DNA from: Leucobacter chromiiresistens
GTDB taxonomy: Bacteria; Actinomycetota; Actinomycetes; Actinomycetales; Microbacteriaceae
Assembly (NCBI RefSeq): GCF_900102345.1
Contig: NZ_FNKB01000001.1
Coordinates: forward strand, 2,418,001-2,482,000
Direction of reading: 5' to 3'
DNA: 64,000 bases
Of this stretch, positions 24,299 to 32,549 are shown piece by piece. Under the pieces are notes generated by a model that was not told the origin of the DNA, searched no databases, and saw only the letters and a list, made by a program, of their open reading frames with translations. The position numbers and the translations under genes are program-made. Numbering within the stretch: position 1 is the stretch's first letter; each line of letters begins with the position of its first letter.

Positions 24299-24781
24299 TC
24301 ACTCCCCCGCATCGGCGGTCGAGATGCGGCGGCGGAGCGTCCAGGTGTTGCCGTCGTCTCCGCTCGTGTGCGCGAACTCGTCGAGCGACGAACGCGCGAG
24401 CGCGAGACCCCGGCCCGATTCCGCGTCGGCGTCGGGCATCGCCACCGCCTCCCAGTCGATGGCGGCGGGCGGAGCGGTGTCGGCGATCACGGCTCGCAGC
24501 TCATCGCGGCCCGCCGAGATCGTCATACGGATCTCCGCCGGCCCGGGCGCCGCACCCGCGCCCGCGCCCGCGCCCGCGCCCGCCGCTCCGTGCTGCACGA
24601 TGTTCGTCAGCACTTCACTGATCGCGAGCGTGAACAGGGTCCGATCGAGCGGCTCGACGGCGTGGGCGAGCGCCTCCCAGAATGCGTCGAGCTCGTCGAG
24701 CGCGCGTTCGACGTACGCGAGCTCGGCACGGCCTCGGAGGTCGAGGCCGGGCCCACCGCGATCCGCCTGCTCAGCGCCCAT
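24299..24781 (-). CDS. HATPase (RsbW-like) serine kinase/anti-sigma protein
   Basis: 160 residues from ATG 24781, which overlaps the end of the STAS gene by 11 nt. The GHKL ATP-binding fold is evident: N-box ISEVLTNIVQHG, Asp box AVIADTAPP and G-box ESGRGLALARSSLDE. In partner-switching systems such proteins phosphorylate a STAS antagonist and sequester a target, classically a sigma factor. No sigma factor gene is nearby. An Ala-Gly repeat (AGAGAGAGAG) encoded by a 6-bp tandem repeat lies between the N- and D-boxes. It closes the operon of phosphatase, glycosyltransferase, STAS and kinase. Confidence 0.85.
   Translation of the reverse strand: MGAEQADRGGPGLDLRGRAELAYVERALDELDAFWEALAHAVEPLDRTLFTLAISEVLTNIVQHGAAGAGAGAGAGAAPGPAEIRMTISAGRDELRAVIADTAPPAAIDWEAVAMPDADAESGRGLALARSSLDEFAHTSGDDGNTWTLRRRISTADAGE
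24555..24584. repeat. Hexanucleotide microsatellite
   Basis: Five tandem copies of CCCGCG (the last CCCGCC) within the HATPase gene encode an Ala-Gly run in a loop between conserved boxes. Copy-number change would alter loop length by two residues per unit without shifting the frame. Confidence 0.85.
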
Positions 24782-25103
24782 CGAACGCCGTCTCCGGCGT
24801 CGGGTGAAGGCTGAGCACGCGATCGAGGTTCGTGAGCCGCAGCACGGCGTGCACCTGCTCCGGAACCGAGGCGATCCGCAGATCACCGCCCGCGACCCGC
24901 GCGCGCTTGAGGCCGCCGATGAGCGCGCCGAGCCCTGACGAGTCGACGAACTCGGTCTGCGCGAGGTCGACCACGATGCGGGCTGCTCCGGCATCGACGA
25001 GATCGCTCACCGCGTTGCGCAGCAGCGGCGCTCCGGTCGCGGTGAGACGCCCCGCGATCGAGATCACCGTGTAGTCGCCGTGTTCGGTCGTTGCGAGGTT
25101 CAT
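24771..25103 (-). CDS. STAS-domain anti-anti-sigma (SpoIIAA/RsbV-like) protein
   Basis: 110 residues. The STAS fold is clear, with VISIAGRLTATGAP and the phosphorylation loop VDSSGLGALIGGL; the first Ser after Asp is the usual kinase target. It would be phosphorylated by the adjacent HATPase protein and dephosphorylated by a SpoIIE-type phosphatase such as the one encoded upstream in the same operon. Its ATG overlaps the end of the glycosyltransferase gene by 4 nt, tying its expression to the synthase. Confidence 0.9.
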   Translation of the reverse strand: MNLATTEHGDYTVISIAGRLTATGAPLLRNAVSDLVDAGAARIVVDLAQTEFVDSSGLGALIGGLKRARVAGGDLRIASVPEQVHAVLRLTNLDRVLSLHPTPETAFDGR

Positions 25104-27061
25104 GCCGCTCCTTCAGGGGTCGTGTCGACGGGTGTGGCTGCCGGCCCGCGGTAGCGCGCGGCTTGGATGATGACGCTGAGCACGACGAGGTCGTAGAGCA
25201 CCCAGGCGGTGTTGACGAGCGTGCCGGTGCCGTCGGCCGTGCCGATGCCGAGTCGCACGAGGCCGAGGATCAGCCCGACCGCGAGCACCGCCATGGCGGT
25301 CAGCTGAGGCCAAATCTCCCGCCACGGCACCCCTCTGGGGTCGCGCCCGTCCTTGCGGGTGACGGCGAAGCTCAGCGACCGGCCGAACCACACGTTCGCG
25401 AGCGCCGTGCAGCACGCACGAATCCAGACGGGGAAGAGCGCGAGCGAGTACTGCTGCCCGCGCCACGTGCGCATGCCGCGGGCGACGACGAGGAAGAGCG
25501 CCTGATTGACGAGGAAGTACGGGAGGAAGCGGGCGAAGAAGTCGACGCTCCACGCAGTGACCGGCATCACGCCGAAGACGAGGTAGATGACGGGCGCCGC
25601 CAGATAGACGACGGCCGTGAACCCGGAGAGGTAGCTCCACATGGTGGCGAAGTACATCAGCCGCTGGCCTGCCGACAGCCCGCGCTTGACGAGCGGGTTG
25701 TCGCGCAGCATCACCTGCAGCGTGCCCTGCGCCCAGCGCAGTCGCTGCGTGAGCATGGTCCGCAGATCCTCCGGGGCGAGGCCGCGCGCGAGAATCTCGT
25801 GGTGGTAGACGCTCCGCCAGCCGAGGGCGTGAAGGTGCATCGCCGTCGCCATGTCCTCGGTCACCGAGATCGTCGCGAGCGGCTGCAGCGGCTGCGCCTC
25901 GTGACCGCGGTCGATGCGGAGCGCGTCGAGCAGCCCGCGCACGGCTTCGACGGCGCCGAGCGGCGAGAGCTCGGCGGTCGCCAGGCGGTCGAGGCGCACC
26001 TCGTCGACGACGACCCCGTCGAGCTCCGCGTCGCGCTCGATCGGCACCGAGGCGATGATCTCGAGGTCGGAGCGCATGGCGGCGACATCGTCGGCGACGA
26101 GCGAGCGCGCGGCCCGATCCACCGCGTCGCGCACCGCGAAGGTCGCGTCGGCGATGGGCGAGCCGGCAGCGATGTCGTCTCGTGCGCTGCGTATCGCGGT
26201 GCGCAGACCGACGAGTTCGGCCGCGAGCGCCGCGTCATCTGCACGCCGGGCTTCGCGACTGATGAGCGATTCGGCGACGCGCAGCGCACGCTTCGTCGAC
26301 GTGGCGATATCGCGCACGTAGCCGACGATGCCGAGCTGCATGAGCGCCTCGCGCCGCAGCACCGCGTTCGATCCGCAGAAGAAGGCCGCGTTCCAGCCGT
26401 CCTTGCCCTGCTGGATCGGTCCGTAGAACAGCGGCGCCTGGCTGCCGAGCGGATCCGCCTCGTCCACGTTCGAGAACCACTGCGGCGTCTGCACGAGCGC
26501 GACCTCGGGGTCGTCGGCGAAGTAGCCGAGCGTGCGGTGGAGGATCAGCGGGTCGGGAATCTGATCGGCGTCGAGGATGAGCAGGAACTCGCCGTCGGTC
26601 TGGAAGAGGGCGTTGTTGAGGTTGCCCGCCTTCGCGTGTCGCGGCTTGCCCGTCCAGTCGTCGGAGCGGGTGAGGTAGCCGATGCCCGCCTCGCGGGCCG
26701 CCCGCTCGACGTCGGCTCGCCCGCCGTCGTCGAGGATCCAGGTCTCGTGCGGATAGGCGATCCGCTGCGCGGCGAGCGCGGTCTCCATCACGAGCTCGAT
26801 CGGCTCGTTGTACGTCGTGATCAGCACGTCGACCGTTCCCTGCGGCGGCGAGGCCGGGCCCGGCCGCTCCCGCGCCCGCCACATCGTCAGGCAGAAGAAC
26901 CAGGTGTCGATGAGGCTGTAGGTCTCGGCGATGACGAGCGGCACGGCGATCCACCAGGCCGCCCAGTTGATCGAGTCGAGCCAGCGCCACACCACGTAGT
27001 TCGTGCCGAGCAGCACCGACAGCACGGCGAGGATGCGGATGGCAGCGAAGCGGGCGGTCAT
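25100..27061 (-). CDS. Cellulose-synthase-like family 2 glycosyltransferase with insertion
   Basis: 653 residues from ATG 27061, overlapping the stop of the phosphatase gene (ATGA). Two N-terminal helices (8-24, 33-58) precede a GT2 domain with TTYNEP (82-87), DDGG (111), DAD (164-166), TED (401-403) and QRLRW (about 437), the D,D,D,QxxRW set of processive synthases. About five C-terminal helices form the export channel. Residues 246-396, between the acceptor-site region and TED, are an extra helical, charged segment absent from typical BcsA. No PilZ domain is seen, so c-di-GMP control is unlikely. The product, probably an exported beta-glucan-like polymer, is inferred. Confidence 0.9.
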   Translation of the reverse strand: MTARFAAIRILAVLSVLLGTNYVVWRWLDSINWAAWWIAVPLVIAETYSLIDTWFFCLTMWRARERPGPASPPQGTVDVLITTYNEPIELVMETALAAQRIAYPHETWILDDGGRADVERAAREAGIGYLTRSDDWTGKPRHAKAGNLNNALFQTDGEFLLILDADQIPDPLILHRTLGYFADDPEVALVQTPQWFSNVDEADPLGSQAPLFYGPIQQGKDGWNAAFFCGSNAVLRREALMQLGIVGYVRDIATSTKRALRVAESLISREARRADDAALAAELVGLRTAIRSARDDIAAGSPIADATFAVRDAVDRAARSLVADDVAAMRSDLEIIASVPIERDAELDGVVVDEVRLDRLATAELSPLGAVEAVRGLLDALRIDRGHEAQPLQPLATISVTEDMATAMHLHALGWRSVYHHEILARGLAPEDLRTMLTQRLRWAQGTLQVMLRDNPLVKRGLSAGQRLMYFATMWSYLSGFTAVVYLAAPVIYLVFGVMPVTAWSVDFFARFLPYFLVNQALFLVVARGMRTWRGQQYSLALFPVWIRACCTALANVWFGRSLSFAVTRKDGRDPRGVPWREIWPQLTAMAVLAVGLILGLVRLGIGTADGTGTLVNTAWVLYDLVVLSVIIQAARYRGPAATPVDTTPEGAA

Positions 27062-27687
27062 GCCGTGCGCCTGACGACGAGCACCGTGATGTCGTCCGAC
27101 GCCTTCGCGTCGCGCGCGAGGCCGACCACGGCGCGCACCGCGCCCTCGGGTCCGTGCTCGCCGACGATCTGCGCGAACTGCGCGAACGGCGCCTCCGGGT
27201 CGAGCACGTCGAGCAGGCCGTCGCTGCTGCAGGCGAAGCAATCGCCCTGGCCGAGAACCGTGCGCACCGGTTCGCGCTCGGCCACCTCGCCCGCGCCCAT
27301 GCCGAGGGGCAGGCCGGCGGAGCGCAGGTGCTCCCAGGTGCCGTCGGCGCGCACCAAGAGGCCGAGCCCGTGCCCGGCGTCGACGAGATCGATCGCCCCG
27401 GTGCGGGTGTCGATGTCGGCGTGCACGGCGGTGACGAACATGCCGGTATCGCCGAGATCCTCTTCGACGAGGCGGTCGGCGCCGGCCGTGGCCGCGGCGA
27501 TCCCGCGCTCGGGGGCCGTGCGCAGAGCGGCGCGCACGCCCGCGGCGACGATCGCCGGGCCGGCGCCCTTGCCCATGGCGTCGGCCAGGGTCAACCGCAG
27601 CGCGCCCTCCCGAGGCATGAGATCGTAGAAGTCGCCCGACAGGTGGCCTCGCGCGACGGCGGCGGCGGCGATCTCGAGTCCGGGCAC
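27058..27687 (-). CDS. SpoIIE-type PP2C phosphatase domain
   Basis: 209 residues from GTG 27687. PP2C/SpoIIE motifs are present: GHLSGDFYDLM, LADAMGKGAGPAIVAA, VDAGHGLGLLV, SSDGLLDVLD and ASDDITVLVVRR, with the metal-binding Asp residues. The frame continues upstream through RALEPKRLPRVPG, the usual linker before SpoIIE domains, to an in-frame TAG at 27718-27720 and the GAF domain beyond. It is therefore best read as the C-terminal half of a broken GAF-SpoIIE protein that might still be translated by reinitiation. Predicted substrate: the phosphorylated STAS protein of the same operon. Confidence 0.75.
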   Translation of the reverse strand: MPGLEIAAAAVARGHLSGDFYDLMPREGALRLTLADAMGKGAGPAIVAAGVRAALRTAPERGIAAATAGADRLVEEDLGDTGMFVTAVHADIDTRTGAIDLVDAGHGLGLLVRADGTWEHLRSAGLPLGMGAGEVAEREPVRTVLGQGDCFACSSDGLLDVLDPEAPFAQFAQIVGEHGPEGAVRAVVGLARDAKASDDITVLVVRRTA

Positions 27688-27717
27688 GCGGGGCAGCCGC
27701 TTGGGCTCGAGCGCGCG

Positions 27718-28140
27718 CTAAATGATCGCCGCGTGGTCGAGCTCGTCGTCTCGCGTGAGTTCCGCCTGCACCCATCCGGCGAGGTCGCGCAGCAGCGCGC
27801 TCTGGCTCTCGGTGAAGTCGCGCGGCTGCGTGTCGATCACGCAGAGGGTGCCGACCGGTTCTCCGCCCGGCGCGTAGAGCGGATGCCCCGCGTAGAAGCG
27901 GAGGTGCGGATCGCCCGCGACGAACGGGTTGTCGGCGAACTCCTCGGCCGCGCTCGCGTCTTCGACGACGACCATGCGGTTCTGCCGCACCGTGTAGTCG
28001 CAGAACGAATCCTCGCGCGGAGCCTCGGTCGCGCCGAGACCGATCTGGGATTTGCGCCACTGGCGGTCGCGGTCGACGAGCGAGACGCTCACCATCGGCA
28101 CGCCGAACATCTCTTTCGCGAGCCGTGCCACCCGGTCCAC
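27718..28140 (-). CDS. GAF-domain fragment of the phosphatase
   Basis: 140 codons from GTG 28140, the frame that remains open after the C-tract. It is a GAF sensor domain: VPMVSVSLVDRDRQWRKS, SFCDYTVRQNRMVVVEDAS and FYAGHPLYAPGGEPVGTLCV. Members of this GAF subgroup precede diguanylate cyclase, kinase or SpoIIE outputs and sense small ligands or redox state. The N-terminal 21 residues belong to a different frame (from ATG 28214), and the frame ends at the TAG before the SpoIIE linker. Confidence 0.55.
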   Translation of the reverse strand: MDRVARLAKEMFGVPMVSVSLVDRDRQWRKSQIGLGATEAPREDSFCDYTVRQNRMVVVEDASAAEEFADNPFVAGDPHLRFYAGHPLYAPGGEPVGTLCVIDTQPRDFTESQSALLRDLAGWVQAELTRDDELDHAAII

Positions 28141-28149
28141 GCGCTCGTC

Positions 28150-28157
28150 GGGGGGGG
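28150..28157 (-). repeat. C8 homopolymer tract
   Basis: Eight C on the coding (minus) strand after codon 20 of the GAF-SpoIIE gene. The frame before (MFTEERRL...LDTP) and after (ERVDRVARLAK) the tract fit one protein only if the tract is 6 or 9 long. It may be a slippage site or an assembly error. Confidence 0.8.
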
Positions 28158-28351
28158 CGTGTCGAGCACCCCCATCTCTTCGAGCGCTGCAAGTCGTCGC
28201 TCCTCAGTGAACATGCATTCTCCTCCGCCGCCCTCTCGACCAAGTTCCTTCATCATAGGCGGCGCAGGGCGGCCGGCTCACGGGGTGGCGGCGGGCCCGC
28301 TCCGGGGTGTACGGCTGGCGCTCACCGCGAGCCGTGGCCGAGAATACCGCT

Positions 28352-28909
28352 ATGGCTGCAGACGACTTCGTGCTCGCTCCCGAGGAGTTGCGCGCGGTGG
28401 CCCGGTTCGCCGCTTCGTGCGCGTCGCGCGTGCTGCCCGACTTCGAGGCCGTCGCGCCGCACGATTCGCGACCGCGGGAGGCGCTCGACGCGGCACGCGT
28501 CTTCGCGGAGGGCGCTCCCCGCTCGAATCGGCAGCGCACTGCGGCGTTCGCGGCGCACCGCGCTGCTCGGGAGGCCCCGGACGAGCGAGCTCGGCTGGCG
28601 GCGCTCGCCTGCGGAGACGCCGCGGCCGCGGCCTATCTCCATCCGATCGCGCGGGCGTCACAGGTCGGCCACATCCTGCGCGCCGCGGCGTGCGCCGCGA
28701 TCGTGCACGAGTCGCGGCCGGGAGCTGAGCCCGGGAGCGAGGTGCGCGCCCTGATCGCCCTCGCCGGGCAGTCCGTGCCGGCGATCCTGCGCCGGTATCC
28801 GCCCGCCCCGGAGGGGCGCACGCGGCTCGCGCAGGTGATGGGCGAGATCGATGCCGCGCTCAGAAGCGGCGCTGGCGCGCCGCCGACCGATGGCGCATCG
28901 GGCGCGTGA
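28352..28909 (+). CDS. Imm-5-like putative immunity protein
   Basis: 185 residues from ATG 28352. The pattern ELRAVARFAASCASRVLPDF, then HDSRPREALDAARVFAEG and FAAHRAAREAPDERARLAALACGDAAAAAYLHP matches the helical Imm-5 family, predicted immunity proteins of polymorphic toxin systems. No toxin gene lies next to it, so it may be an orphan immunity gene, or the family may have other roles. Alpha-helical, cytoplasmic, no signal peptide. Confidence 0.7.
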   Translation: MAADDFVLAPEELRAVARFAASCASRVLPDFEAVAPHDSRPREALDAARVFAEGAPRSNRQRTAAFAAHRAAREAPDERARLAALACGDAAAAAYLHPIARASQVGHILRAAACAAIVHESRPGAEPGSEVRALIALAGQSVPAILRRYPPAPEGRTRLAQVMGEIDAALRSGAGAPPTDGASGA

Positions 28910-28939
28910 CGCGAGTCTGCGAGGATCGCTCGCGCTCGT

Positions 28940-29476
28940 TCAGCCGAGGCGCACGACGGCCTGCACCACATCGCGCACGTACGTCCGGTCGAGGTCGCGG
29001 CGCTCGAAGTACCGATGCATCGGCCACCCCTCGATCAGCGCGTCGAGAGCGCGGGCCGTGCGCTCGGGGAAGTGCATCGCGAGCGAGGATCGGCTGAGCC
29101 GCATCCAGTCGTGGCAGTACTCGCGCACGGTGGCGTTGACGCTGCCGAAGGAGTACATCTCGAAGAGCGCCCGCATCTGCCGATCGTCCACATAGTCGCC
29201 CGCGATGAGATCGACGACGGCGTCGATCGCCGCATCGACGGTCGTCGCCCGCTCGAGTCGCGCCCGGTACTCCCGCGACATATCGGTGTACATATCGCGG
29301 AACGCCGCCTCGAAGATCTCGTGCAGCCCTCCGAAGTAGTAGGTCAGCGAACCGGGCGGCACCGCCGCGCGGGCGGCGATGGATCGGTGCGTGGCGCGGT
29401 GCACGCCGAGCTCGATGATGTCGTCGATCGCAGCGTGCACGATCTGCGCGCGTCGGTCGGGGGTGTCGCGGGCCAT
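28940..29476 (-). CDS. TetR-family repressor of the divergent MFS gene
   Basis: 178 residues from ATG 29476, with GAGGAG 4 nt upstream. The TetR helix-turn-helix ATHRSIAARAAVPPGSLTYYF (about 28-48) is standard. It is divergent from an MFS transporter gene 101 bp away. The pair TGTACA-TT-TGTACA lies between them and is the likely operator. Ligand unknown. Confidence 0.9.
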   Translation of the reverse strand: MARDTPDRRAQIVHAAIDDIIELGVHRATHRSIAARAAVPPGSLTYYFGGLHEIFEAAFRDMYTDMSREYRARLERATTVDAAIDAVVDLIAGDYVDDRQMRALFEMYSFGSVNATVREYCHDWMRLSRSSLAMHFPERTARALDALIEGWPMHRYFERRDLDRTYVRDVVQAVVRLG

Positions 29477-29507
29477 CGCGCTCCTCGGGTAGATTGAGAG
29501 ACGGTCT

Positions 29508-29521
29508 TGTACATTTGTACA
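29508..29521. promoter_or_regulatory. Putative TetR operator
   Basis: TGTACATTTGTACA is two palindromic TGTACA half sites separated by TT, in the middle of the divergent tetR/MFS region. Confidence 0.55.
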
Positions 29522-29577
29522 CACCGAGAGGCGCCTGCGCTGCGCGCCACTCCGCATCCCCGTACTCAGGAGCCACC

Positions 29578-30777
29578 GTGCACGCAACTCTCCCCCGGCG
29601 CCGCCTCGCGCTGTTCGCGCTGTTCTTCATCCCCGGCCTCACCATCGCGTCATGGGTCACGCGCACCCCGGCGATCCGGGACCTGCTGCAGCTCTCGACC
29701 GCGGAGATGGGGCTCGTGCTCTTCGGCCTGTCGGCGGGCTCCATGATCGGCATCCTCGCATCGGGCCCGCTCGTGGCTCGTCTCGGTGCGCGCCCGCTCA
29801 TCCTCGCCGGCACCCTCGGAGTGATTCTCAGCATGCCCACGATCGGCTGGGGCTCGGCGACCGGGGCACCCCTCGCAGTGACCGCCGGACTGTTCGTCTT
29901 CGGTCTCGGCATGGGCGGAAGCGAGATCGCGATGAACGTGGAGGGGGCCGACATCGAGCGCGGCTTCGGCCGGCCGGTGCTGCCGGCCCTGCACGGCTGC
30001 TTCAGCCTGGGAACGGTCGTCGGCGCGACGGCCGGCATCGGGTTCACCGCGCTCGCGGTTCCGGTGGTCTGGCATCTCGGCGCCGTCGGCGCGATCGCCA
30101 CCGCGGGGCTCATCGCCGCGATCCCGCACGTGGCGCCCGGCGTCGGCATCGCGCCGCGCGATACCGCGAAGCCGAGCAGGGGCGGCCGGTTGCGCTCGGT
30201 GCTCGACGGTCGCCTGATTATCATCGGCGTCGTCGTGCTCGCGATGGCGTTCGCCGAGGGAACGGCGAACGACTGGCTGCCGCTCGTCATGGTCGACGGG
30301 CACGGCTTCGATCCGGCCCTCGGATCGGCGGTCTACGCGGTGTTCGCGGCTGCGATGACGATCGGCCGGTTCGCGGGCGGACCGTTCATCGAGCGCTTCG
30401 GCCGGCCCGCCGTGCTCTGCGCGAGCGCCGTATCGGGCGTCGTCGGGCTCGCCATCGTCATCTTCGTCGATCATCAGGTCGCCGCCGGTGCCGCGGTGAT
30501 CCTCTGGGGGCTCGGCGCCTCCCTGGGCCTCCCCGTCGCACTGTCGGTCGCGGGGGCTTCGGGGCCCGACCCCGCCACCCGCGTGGCGATCGTCGCTACC
30601 CTCGGCTACGTCGCGTTCCTCGTCGGCCCGCCGCTCCTCGGCTTCATCGGCGAGCACGCCGGGCTGCGCTCCGCCCTGCTCGCACCGCTCGCGCTCATGG
30701 CGGTCGCGATCCTCCTCGCGCCCTACGTGGCCGAGCGGCGGAGCGTCGAACGTCGGGCGGAGGCGCCGGCGGCGTGA
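29578..30777 (+). CDS. MFS transporter (YbjJ/FucP-like)
   Basis: 399 residues from GTG 29578, which has AGGAG 5 nt upstream. Twelve hydrophobic segments. LALFALFFIPGLTIASWVTR at the N-terminus and GFGRPVLPALHGCFSLGTVV before helix 5 are typical of the sugar-transporter-like/YbjJ subgroup. Substrate unknown; expression is probably repressed by the divergent TetR protein. Confidence 0.88.
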   Translation: MHATLPRRRLALFALFFIPGLTIASWVTRTPAIRDLLQLSTAEMGLVLFGLSAGSMIGILASGPLVARLGARPLILAGTLGVILSMPTIGWGSATGAPLAVTAGLFVFGLGMGGSEIAMNVEGADIERGFGRPVLPALHGCFSLGTVVGATAGIGFTALAVPVVWHLGAVGAIATAGLIAAIPHVAPGVGIAPRDTAKPSRGGRLRSVLDGRLIIIGVVVLAMAFAEGTANDWLPLVMVDGHGFDPALGSAVYAVFAAAMTIGRFAGGPFIERFGRPAVLCASAVSGVVGLAIVIFVDHQVAAGAAVILWGLGASLGLPVALSVAGASGPDPATRVAIVATLGYVAFLVGPPLLGFIGEHAGLRSALLAPLALMAVAILLAPYVAERRSVERRAEAPAA

Positions 30778-30843
30778 CGCGCACTCGTCAGCAGCCCGAC
30801 TCCGGTCGCCCGACGGCCCACGACCTCCGATCTCGCAGCGTCG

Positions 30844-32544
30844 CTACCGGCCCCGCAGGGCGTTGACCACGACCGCTCCGAGCGGGGCGAGCGAGCCGAG
30901 CATGAAGGCGGTGCTGAGCGCCGCGTCGGCGTCGCGGATCAGCGCACCGCTGATGAGCAGCGATCCGAAGAGGATCGCCGGGGTCTGATTCCGGCGTCTC
31001 GCCTCGGCGCGTCGCACGCGCTGCTCGAGCTGCGGCGAGCGCACTTCGAGTTCACCGCCGTCGATGCGGTCGAGCGTCGATCCGATCCGCCCCGGCAGGA
31101 GTGCGAAGGCCCGAGCCGCGTCGAGAGCGCGACGGGCCGCGTCCCCCACCACGTTGCCGCGCTCCTCCCGGATGAGCTGCTGCGCGTAGGGCTCGATCGC
31201 ATCCCACAGGTTGAACTTCGGGTCGAGGGAGCTGCACACCCCGGAGGTGAGGGAGATCGCCCGGATGATGAGCAGGAAGTTCTCGGGCAGCTGGAACGGA
31301 AGGGTGCGGATCACGTCGCTGAACTCGTGCCCGAAGTCGCGGAACTCGCGCGGGTCGACCTCCCGGAGGTCGGCGAACCCCATGCCCCCGAATCGCGCGA
31401 AGAGCTGCGTCATCGCCCGCTCGAGCTCAGTGGCGTCGGCGGTGGGCAGCAGTACGCCGACCTCTCGCATCGCGGCGACGAGGCCCCTGCCGTCCCGCGT
31501 CGCAGCGGCGATCAGCATGGAGCGGAGTGCCCCACGGGTGCCCGCCGGCACCTCCCCCATCATCCCGAAGTCGATGAAGGTGAGCCGCCACCCCTCCGGA
31601 GCGTCGTCGTCGGGGGTGACGAAGACGTTGCCGGGGTGCGGGTCGGCGTGGAAGAAGGCGTGCGTGAACAGCTGGTCGAACATGACGGCCGCGAACCGCA
31701 GCGCGACGTCGTGCGGGTCGACTCCTGCGGCCCGCAGGGCGTCGATGTCGGTCACCTTGATCGCCGAGACGTCTTGCAGCGTGAGCACGCGGCGGCTGGT
31801 GCGCTCCCAGACGATCTCGGGCACGGCGACCCCCGCGCTTCCCGCGAAGTTCTCGCGGAAGCGCTCCGCATTGGCCGCCTCCTGCAGGTAGTCGATCTCC
31901 TCGAGGCTCGTCACCGCGAACTCCTCGACGAGCGACGGCATGTCGACGCGGCGCGATACGAGGCGCACGTGGCTCAGCCAGCGACCCACCTTGCGCAGCG
32001 CGGCGAGATCGACCGCCACGATCCCGTCGATGCCGGGCCGCTGCACCTTCAGCACGGCGTTCGAGAAGCCGACGTCCTCCGCCAGCGACGGGGCGAGGAT
32101 CGCCGCGTGGGCCTGACCGAGCGAGGCGGCCGCGAGCGGCTCGTGCTCCACGTGCGCGAACACGGTCGTGAGCGGCACCCCGAGCTCCGCCTCCGCGAGG
32201 CGCCGGATGTCGGCGAACGGCTCCGGGGGCACCTCGTCCTGCAGGCCCTCGAGTTCTGCGGTGATCTCGGGCGGCAGCACGTCGAGGCGCGACGACATGA
32301 ACTGCCCCACCTTGATCATGAGCCCGCCGAGCTCGACGGCGAGTCCGTGGAACGCCCGCGCGAACTTCCGCATCCGCCGCGGGCGCGTGCGCTCGGTGAT
32401 ACGCTGCAGCCCGAATCTCGGCAGCACGAGCTCGAACCACCAGGCGTGCGCGAGGTGCCGCGATGCGAACCGGAGGATGCGCCGGTACCTGGCGCGGTCG
32501 ATCTCGGTCGGAAGGGCGCCGCTCGACGCGACGTCAGGCGACAC
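30844..32544 (-). CDS. ABC1/UbiB-family atypical kinase
   Basis: 566 residues from GTG 32544, 5 nt after the padR stop. UbiB-like signatures are all present: KxGQ in IKVGQFMSSR, the Ala-rich loop PLAAASLGQAH, the Lys in AVLKVQRPG, HADPHPGNVF and the metal-binding DFG in FIDFGMMG. Two C-terminal hydrophobic segments (ILFGSLLISGALI, AFMLGSLAPLGAVVV) anchor it in the membrane. Homologues act as ATPases supporting quinone synthesis or lipid homeostasis. In this operon it probably depends on the PadR regulator. Confidence 0.9.
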   Translation of the reverse strand: MSPDVASSGALPTEIDRARYRRILRFASRHLAHAWWFELVLPRFGLQRITERTRPRRMRKFARAFHGLAVELGGLMIKVGQFMSSRLDVLPPEITAELEGLQDEVPPEPFADIRRLAEAELGVPLTTVFAHVEHEPLAAASLGQAHAAILAPSLAEDVGFSNAVLKVQRPGIDGIVAVDLAALRKVGRWLSHVRLVSRRVDMPSLVEEFAVTSLEEIDYLQEAANAERFRENFAGSAGVAVPEIVWERTSRRVLTLQDVSAIKVTDIDALRAAGVDPHDVALRFAAVMFDQLFTHAFFHADPHPGNVFVTPDDDAPEGWRLTFIDFGMMGEVPAGTRGALRSMLIAAATRDGRGLVAAMREVGVLLPTADATELERAMTQLFARFGGMGFADLREVDPREFRDFGHEFSDVIRTLPFQLPENFLLIIRAISLTSGVCSSLDPKFNLWDAIEPYAQQLIREERGNVVGDAARRALDAARAFALLPGRIGSTLDRIDGGELEVRSPQLEQRVRRAEARRRNQTPAILFGSLLISGALIRDADAALSTAFMLGSLAPLGAVVVNALRGR

Positions 32545-32549
32545 CCGGC

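Larger units (their letters stand above)
27058..28214 (-). pseudogene. GAF-SpoIIE phosphatase gene with frameshift and internal TAG
   Basis: The natural start is ATG 28214, with GGAGGAG upstream, reading MFTEERRLAALEEMGVLDTP. A run of eight C (28150-28157) then shifts the frame; six or nine C would continue correctly into DERVDRVARLAKEMFGVPM. The GAF domain (to about 27730) ends in DHAAII and an in-frame TAG (27718-27720), where Gln (CAG) would give the family-typical QRALEPKRLPRVPG linker into the SpoIIE domain. Two independent lesions suggest a pseudogene, unless the C-tract varies in length and the stop is bypassed. Confidence 0.7.

Noticed and set aside
22688..27720. Reassignment or programmed readthrough of UAG, suggested by two in-frame TAG codons
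   Set aside because: Core genes in the same window (pyrF, ligD) and the GNAT, YaeQ and VWA genes end in TAG at their expected C-termini, so UAG is an ordinary stop. Mutation or sequence error is simpler.
25100..28243. A single 1047-codon protein joining the glycosyltransferase with upstream sequence
   Set aside because: Upstream of 27061 this frame is Arg-rich and overlaps the GAF-SpoIIE gene, which has clear motifs in another frame. ATG 27061 has a coupled overlap and starts the natural protein.
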